Below are positions 57,001 to 64,000 of a stretch of 64,000 nt of DNA, in pieces (the stretch's first letter is position 1; each line of letters opens with the position of its first letter). The translations under genes and the position numbers were made by a program. Under the pieces are notes generated by a model. It did no database searches and was not told the origin of the DNA. It saw only the letters and a program-made list of their open reading frames with translations. This DNA is from Purshia tridentata (taxonomy: Eukaryota; Streptophyta; Magnoliopsida; Rosales; Rosaceae): NCBI GenBank assembly GCA_003254885.1, contig QANT01001427.1:41742-105741 (forward strand), in the 5' to 3' direction.

Positions 57001-60000
57001 GTGGAGGCAAAATCATAAAGTTATTGGTAAGTTCATTTTGCACATTAGGAACTGGCACATTTGTGCCAATTTGAAACATTTCTTGTGATGGCTGAATCCG
57101 AGGAGGATCCATAGATGCATTCCCTTTCGGTATCACAGCAGCCTGTAACTGTCCAAAAGATGGTTCAGGGAAATTCTGACGAGATTGATGGTCTGACAGA
57201 ACCTGGGAAAGCAGCTGCTGTTGTTGCCTTAATAACATTTGCTGCTCCTCCTGTTTCTGTTGCTGCTTGAGCAACATAATCTTATCCAACAGTGACATCT
57301 GCTGTGTTGGAACAGGTGCCTGGGAATGTAACTGCAACAAATACTGCTGTTGCAACATATTCAATAGTTGTGGATCTTGTAATAAACCAGAAGACAGTAA
57401 TTTCTCTTGCGTTGAAATACTAGAACTATCAATAGCTTGAGAAAGAAGATTTTGAAAAGATGGTTGATTTTGAGGTTGCAGCCTCTGTTGTTGGAATCCA
57501 AGGGGAGCTTGGGGAGGAAAATTCTGATCACGATACAAGTCCATCTTATTCGGTAGATGTTCTGACCCACCTTGGACAGAAAAATTTGACCAACCAGCAG
57601 CACTATTATTTATGCTAGATGGCGACCGATCAGTTAATCCTTGAAGAAGAGACATGATGTCAGCATTTTGGGTATGAGGAGGCTGACGAGGATTTTCAGC
57701 CACTGAAGAGAGGAGGTTTGGATCAGGGACAATCTCCGACTTGGACATCACAGGTGAAGCATCTCTCCCAGGCCAATATTGATAAGGATTAGGTAAAGAC
57801 ATCTGTTGCTCAAGTGCCATTCTCTTGGCCAACAGGTTATCTAATCCAGGATGAGGCAAACTATGAGAATTATTTCCAACAAATCCTTGCAAACCTAAGA
57901 GTAAAACAAAAAGGTGCATATCACAATAACACACAATGTGATAAGAAGAACAAATGAAAAGAAATATGATAAGCTTATCAATAAATTCCAACCTTCAGAA
58001 AAAGGAAACTTCTGAAGAGGTGACCCGCTCATATTACCAGACATCAGTGACTCCAAAAACCTATTCTCAGCTTCTGTTGTACCCTGTTTATGCCTTGGTA
58101 CTACATCTGTCTCACTTAAACCAGCATGAATCTTCCCAACACTACCAAAGTTTGGCCTACTTAATGCATCTGATATTTCATTTTGTTTAGGCGCACTAAA
58201 TCCAGGTGGTGGTCTAGCTTTAGACCGTAAATGCGGCATAACATCACCAAGTGCTGAAAATGGTGAATCATTCGATGCACTTGCCATGCGAACTAGCAAA
58301 TCTATGCCAAAATAACCAGCCTCATACCAGCCAATAACGTCAGCTCCAGAAAAAGGACCTTGAATTATACCCTGAGGATCTTTATAACAGAGCTGTAGCT
58401 CTTCCGGTGAAGGCTGCTGAAGTTTTCTCACTTCCTGTTCCCTATCTAGAACTCCAGATAGCTGCCTCCTGATGATAAGATCTTCACTGGTTTTCCATTT
58501 TGCCTCATCTCTAGTTTCCCATTCATTATTAAGATCTTTCTGTCTCTGTGACCAGCCCATATCAGGGGTTCTTGACTTGATATCACTGGGAATCTCTTTC
58601 CAATCATGAAGGGCTGTATGTGAGCGTTCTCCTTGTGATGGAGCTCTCCATGGAGTTCCAGAATGAGCAGTAGTACTTCCCTGCATGCTCAATTCTGTAT
58701 TGATGGGTAGCTCCTCAACCTTTCTGAAAGAACCACCATCTTCTCTAAGAGCTGCAAATGGGAATTACATTAAGTAAAATGTTTAAATAGGGACAGCCAC
58801 TTCAGGCTCGTAGTGGGTATAAGAAGACCTCATCCTTACACCCAAAGTCATGTATAGCAATTGAAACATATGCAGAAGGCACTTCAATACAAAATTTCCA
58901 GAAGAAATAAAAAGAAAAATTCTTGAATCAAGATTCAAATAAACCAGTTGTTCATGAGCATCAAACCAGAGGCTACCATTTTTCCCATTCCACTTAAAAA
59001 CATGTGGCAGTTAAAGTTGTCTAGATCACGTTAGTAACCAACATCAACATACATAGTGCAATTCAATCACAAGAAGTTTCAACATTCTTTTCCAATTTCC
59101 ATCAACATACCTTCTGTATAATTTGGAAAACCACCTTTTGAACTAGCAATGCTTTCATCTTTAGAATCAGCAAGGGCAAGCGGTAAATCCTCTCTACTGC
59201 CTGCTCAGACAAGACAAATCCAACACAAATCAATCCCCACCTGAAATAAGCATACATGTATAGTTTTAATATATCTTGAACAAGTAAACTACCAAGCTTT
59301 GGTCTTCTTGATTGTGTGAAATCTATCGTGTTCCTTCCATCTTTAGATATCTGAGGAGCACCACTACTTACTATATCTCCTTTGTCAATTCCCTTCAAAA
59401 GAGCCTGCTCAGGCAGAAAAGGATTCGTATGAACTGCTGAAAGTGTCAAGAAGTGTTCACAAAACAATTTAACGAATATGCCTTACCATTTCCTCAGGAT
59501 TCGGAGCAAAAAGTGCCAGAGGCTCCAATGGTTCATCCACTGTAAGAGAAGACACTTCTATAAACCCATCCACTAATTTTCGATATGATCTCATATCAGT
59601 CATCCTGTATACATCAAGCAGCTTCATCCTACTATACCTTAATGGGTAAGAATCTCCATGTTCACTTTCAACTTTGTCCAAAACAGTTCCTATAGGCTGA
59701 GAAATAGTAGGAATACTGTTCATAAAGCTTCCACCAGAGCTAACCCTTCCACGACCAAGAGAAAAGGTTTGAGGTGTACTTTCCCCACGCCCACGACTAG
59801 ATGAATGTGTAGGAACATGTTTGTTTGCTGCTAGAGAAGGCTCTCCCCTTCCTCGGGCTTGGGAGGAGTTCAATCTCCAAGGCCGGTAGTGATCCCCATC
59901 CTTCTCATCCTTTCCATGATTTCCAACATGAGACAAGCCTTTATCAAGGTGCATGCTGCCATCTCTTCCAGAATCTGCCTCCTTATCATCAGGCCCCCAG

Positions 60001-62143
60001 CGCGTATTCCATTTGCTCTCTCGCCGTTGCTCATAATTGGATTCCCTGTTACTTGAGTCCGTCCACCGCTCAGATGGAGTGCGACGTGCTTCCCCAAAGT
60101 GCTTTGCAGATGAATTTTCCATCCGATCCCCAAAGTTCTTTGCAGATGAATTTTCCATCCGACGATCCATCCTGCGAGTGTCACCAAGCTCTTTATCTCC
60201 ATCCCTCCACCGATCTTTGCGTATGGAGGAATTGGTGTCCCTTTCTTCATCACGCCAGCGTTCACGACGACCACCAGTTTCCATATCCATCAAGGATGGC
60301 CTGAAAACATCCTTCTTCTTCTGGGTATCATGAATTTCTTCACCATTCCCTGATGATTTCATGGTATCTGAGCGACTGCCGTAGGATGGATTTGGGCTAG
60401 GAGGTTCTTCCTACATTTATTTTTAGGTGAGAAATAAAAAAGAAGTGTGAAGCAATATTCTAAACTAATTCTGAGAGCTAAGATAGAAGTGCATGCTAAC
60501 AGGAAATGTAATTTAATAAAATTCTCTTCTGTAACTAAGCATGCATGGAGGTAAGAAGATTGGTACATGATCAGGAAAGTGATAATTTTTTTTAATATAT
60601 GAGATTTTGAAAGTGATGATAACACACCCCAGCTAACATTCCTGGCCTATTCTCCCCTGGCTTCGGCAGAAGCCACTGTGGTGACAGTGGAATAGGATGC
60701 TCAGAACCTTGTCCAGCTGCATGCATCAGAAAGAATCATTGATAGTAAGAAAATAACAATATCATATAAATATATTTCTTATATATGATAAAATGAGAAA
60801 CATCACTTATCCAAAAAAAAAATCAAAATAATAAATTGAAACAAGATTTTTTGTCAGAACATAGATCTAGGAGAAAAACATTAACAATTAAAATGGTATC
60901 AATAGTGGAAAGCACAAACAGAATTATTGGGCTTTGAGAAAAAAAAAAGTTTTTGTTAAAGTTTGACACCAAATATAATTCAAGATTCTATAATTGCAAG
61001 AACTGGAAACTTTTATGGTGAACAATATTCCTCGATGATCCTGTGAGACAGTCATAGTGAGTGATTAATAATCTCATAAACCAAAATAATAAAACCGATC
61101 TACTATAGCAAGCTAATTATGCTATAAAAATGGGAGCTCACTTTTTCGACAGGAATACTAAAGACACTATTCAAGACTTTACAAGAATATACAAGGCCTT
61201 GTAGCATCAAGACCCTTAAACTCCACATAAATTGATCTCATATCCCACATATCGACACAATTAAGACAGGATTTAACTCGGTCATACCCCTAGTAATAGT
61301 AACACAACCTTCTAACACTCGGATGGGTTAAATATAGCTTTGAAATAAAAAAGTCGAGCAAGAAAGTATAATGAAACATTTCATTAACCACCACAATAAA
61401 TATGTCACTGAACCCCTCCCCGGTAAAATTAAGAAAAAATAATTTAAAATCAAAAATCAAAAGCTTAAATTAAACTATGCCTTAAAGGTGAGCCCATCTG
61501 ACTATTCAGACTGCATTGCAATAACATTGTCAATGAAATGTGTCCGAGTTCAAGATGAAAGGGGAGGACACCAAAGTCGTAAAACATGCTTAAAATGAAC
61601 AAGCTTTGCAACTTTTGAATAACTGAATAGGCTCTGTAGCCCAGTACGCCAAAAATGCAGCAAAACACTAAAAAATAGAGGTCTACTTAAAAAATTGGAA
61701 ATATAAATAGATGCATGGATAATCACAAAGGATTCCCCTAACAAGCAGTTTCACTTGGAAAAAATAAGTATTATTTGTTGCAATAAAAGGGAAAATATAT
61801 AATCCAATTTTTCTAAAGAAAATCCTGAGAAAAGCAATCACATTTACTGAGATAAACCAAAACCCTAAAAGTGCGCAATATTTATCAAAACCCTAAACTC
61901 AGCTGTGTAAAACAGCTGCAGCAAGAGAAATGGTAATGAAAACAAAAAATGTATAAGAAGTGTAAGAACCTCTGAGAAAGCTAGGGTTTTGTAGAAAAAT
62001 CAGATGAATAGCGGCGAAATGTGAAAAATCGAAGAGGGAGAAAGGAGCTCGAAGGAAATGGAAGAAGAAATACCTTTTGAGATCTGGGGGGGAGTGGTGA
62101 CGGAGAGGTGGTGACGGGAATCGGAGTCGGAGAGGTCGGCCAT
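54052..62143 (-). CDS. EXA1: GYF-domain translation regulator, EXA1-like
   Basis: Exons 62143-62074, 60716-60628, 60410-59487, 59404-59293, 59200-59111, 58751-57993, 57894-55170, 54961-54768, 54693-54634 and 54431-54052 join to 1800 residues. A canonical eIF4E-binding motif YSRMKLL (Y-x4-L-hydrophobic, near residues 312-318) lies before the GYF domain (near 548-605: [20 protein letters not shown] and [13 protein letters not shown]), which binds proline-rich partners. The N-terminal third is rich in RD/RE and SR pairs; the middle is Gln-rich (around 57150-57360). The C-terminus has [19 protein letters not shown] and a lysine-rich end. In Arabidopsis, EXA1/MUSE11 and PSIG1 of this type repress translation of immune-receptor mRNAs and are needed by potexviruses. 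I favour the EXA1 branch from the [15 protein letters not shown] start and the [10 protein letters not shown] block. An in-frame ATG at 62185 is an alternative start. Confidence 0.93.
60092..60163 (-). repeat. 36-bp tandem duplication inside the EXA1-like coding sequence
   Basis: Two adjacent 36-bp units (60092-60127 and 60128-60163) differ at only a few bases and encode [12 protein letters not shown] and [12 protein letters not shown]. The frame is kept. Confidence 0.92.
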
Positions 62144-62199
62144 TGATGATCGGTTAGAGTTGCAGAGAGCGAGCGAGCGAGCCAAAGAAACCCTTTTGC

Positions 62200-64000
62200 G
62201 CTTGAGTGAGGTAAGTGGGAGAGAATGTGAAGAAGGGTGGGAATATAAGTTTTAAGGGCAGCAGAAAGAAAAAAAATAATAAATAAATAAATAAAAGATA
62301 AATGAGAGAGAGGGGTAGGTTAAATCTCGGCGTACGTTAGCGAGATATGTATTTGTTGTTTAACTCCTTCACCCTACTTTACTGTTGAACGATTTTAATT
62401 TCTTACTCACTAAAGGGCGATATCATTTTCCACACGCTTCTGAACAATAGCGTGTAATACACGCTCGTAGTGGAATTTACCAAATGACCCGATGCTTGAA
62501 CTGCCAGGTGATATTTTGGCTTTTCCACTCGCGACTGGTAACTTGGCGGACTTGGATAATGTGATTTCCCTCGCAATGGTTTTGGCCATTTTTAGGTTAT
62601 TTTTTACATATGAGGATGCGTATTGTACCGTAAGCTGCGCATGCTAAGGGAGACCAAACGACATCGCTCCTGACTGTTTTGCACTTAGATTTGCTACACA
62701 GTGATCCAACGGCTTAATTCAACTAGGGGTAATTGGACGTATCTGGATATCTCGCTGAAAATAAAAAAATAAAATGGATTATTCATTTGCACCTTGTTAG
62801 TTGTTACCTACTTGTATTGTTTTTACCTTCCCGCATTTAATTATGCACCTTATTATACTCTTTTTTTATAATTATGGTACTATTTAAGCATTTGATAATG
62901 ACATATTTTTTTGTATTCATTTGATAATGACATTGAGTATTGCATCTAGCAATATTATTGTGGTTTGTATTTCCAAAACAAAATTACAGTCGATAAGATT
63001 TTAAATCTAAATTATGCAAAATTAAACCACTCATACCTTTCTTTTTTTAAAAATACGTACTCTATGACATTTCACATTTTACCTTGTTACACAGCTAAGT
63101 ATACCTTTGAAATGAAGATTGTAATGTGTAAAATTATCAATTATGCAGCTTGTTGTTTCCTATTTGTACCCGAGTTGTGTCTTATTTGTACTTTTTAATA
63201 TTTCATTGTATAGTGTATACCTTGTTCAACTGTAGTTCATGCCCTAAAATTTAAGTTCTTTTAGTTTGCCTCAAAAAACAAAAATTTTGAATGTTTTAGT
63301 TCAGCATTTCATAATGACATTTATGAAATTTCACTATGTACCTTATTGTGACCCATACTTTTACAACATATATTATTCATGTAAAATTAAACTATTGGTG
63401 CCATTACCCTTTCGTTTATGTACTTAATGACATATCGCATTGGACCTTGTTATTACATTCATAATTGTAACCTTGGAAGTACAATTGTAGTAATGTGAAC
63501 AACTTTTTTATATAATTTATGTAAAGTTAAAGCGCGCATTTACCCTTTTATTTACGTAGCTTACGAAATCTCACATTGTACTATAAGTAAATTTGTAATA
63601 ATGTATAAAAAATTGATAGTAATTGAATAGTTAAAATATCAATACTTTTTTGGATCGCATTTGTACTTTTAGGTATTATATTATGTACCTTGATGTATTG
63701 CTGTTTGTACATTGCTAATTTGCTACAATAACATTTGTATCATTCAAATTAAAATTGTAGTAATGTGTGAAAATTTTATAATTAATCGAATAAATTAAAA
63801 CACTAATATCCACATTGTAGCGTTACCATCATGGCTTTATGCAAAAACAAAACCAATGTAACTTGCATTTTAGAAGCCCTGCAAGTTAAATTGGNAACTT
63901 ATGTACCAATTAAGGGTTTTCCGTCACTTCCGTCTCAACTTCCATCTAAAAATCGTCACGTGACTTGCAGGTGCGTTATTTAAAGGGCAATTCCGTCTTT
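62200..64000. other. Upstream of the EXA1-like gene; diverged repetitive sequence
   Basis: About 150 bases of leader and promoter, then AT-rich sequence. From about 62790 onward, several phrases recur at irregular spacing: ATTATGCAAAATTAAAC (63012), TTCATGTAAAATTAAAC (63377), TTATGTAAAGTTAAAG (63519) and GTAGTAATGTG (63487, 63752). No gene is supported; position 63895 is an ambiguous base (n). Confidence 0.5.

Overview
This is nuclear DNA of a dicot plant. It has AT-rich intergenic sequence, many short GT-AG introns, TA, GA and GAAA microsatellites, and proteins found only in plants (CYP709-type P450, INDETERMINATE-domain zinc finger, OEP24, OVATE, DUF620, DUF1195). From remembered protein similarity, for example the potexvirus-accumulation (EXA1) type GYF protein, I lean towards Rosaceae, but the sequence alone does not prove this.

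Layout, left to right. 0.4-2.4 kb (-): intact CYP72-clan P450 with a truncated duplicate of its 5' end just upstream. 4.8-7.6 kb (-): IDD transcription factor. 7.6-11.7 kb: no gene seen. 11.7-17.7 kb (-): 16-exon DUF4091/GH123-like protein. 19.0-22.4 kb (+): COP9 signalosome subunit 4. 23.6-25.5 kb (-): intronless membrane protein of the At1g75140 type. 26.8-31.0 kb (-): claspin/Mrc1-like protein with an internal 13-residue repeat. 32.1-34.2 kb (-): outer envelope pore protein 24. 35.5-36.6 kb (+): a broken, unrecognised intronless coding sequence. 37.6-41.7 kb (+): uncharacterised 744-residue protein. 42.0-42.9 kb (-): OVATE family protein. 44.9-46.3 kb (+): DUF620 protein. 47.0-48.7 kb (+): what looks like a non-coding transcription unit carrying two box C/D snoRNAs. 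50.4-52.2 kb (+): DUF1195 membrane protein. 54.1-62.1 kb (-): large GYF-domain translation regulator (EXA1-like). 62.2-64.0 kb: diverged repeats only.

The protein genes are unrelated single-copy housekeeping or regulatory genes, and I see no operon-like or cluster logic. The most notable part is the tandem pair of box C/D snoRNAs at 47.5-47.8 kb. They have good terminal stems and guides that appear complementary to 25S rRNA, and decayed copies of the same pair lie in an intron of the gene at 38-42 kb. Exon boundaries were worked out by hand from reading frame and GT/AG sites. Combined coding lengths divide by three in every gene reported as intact.
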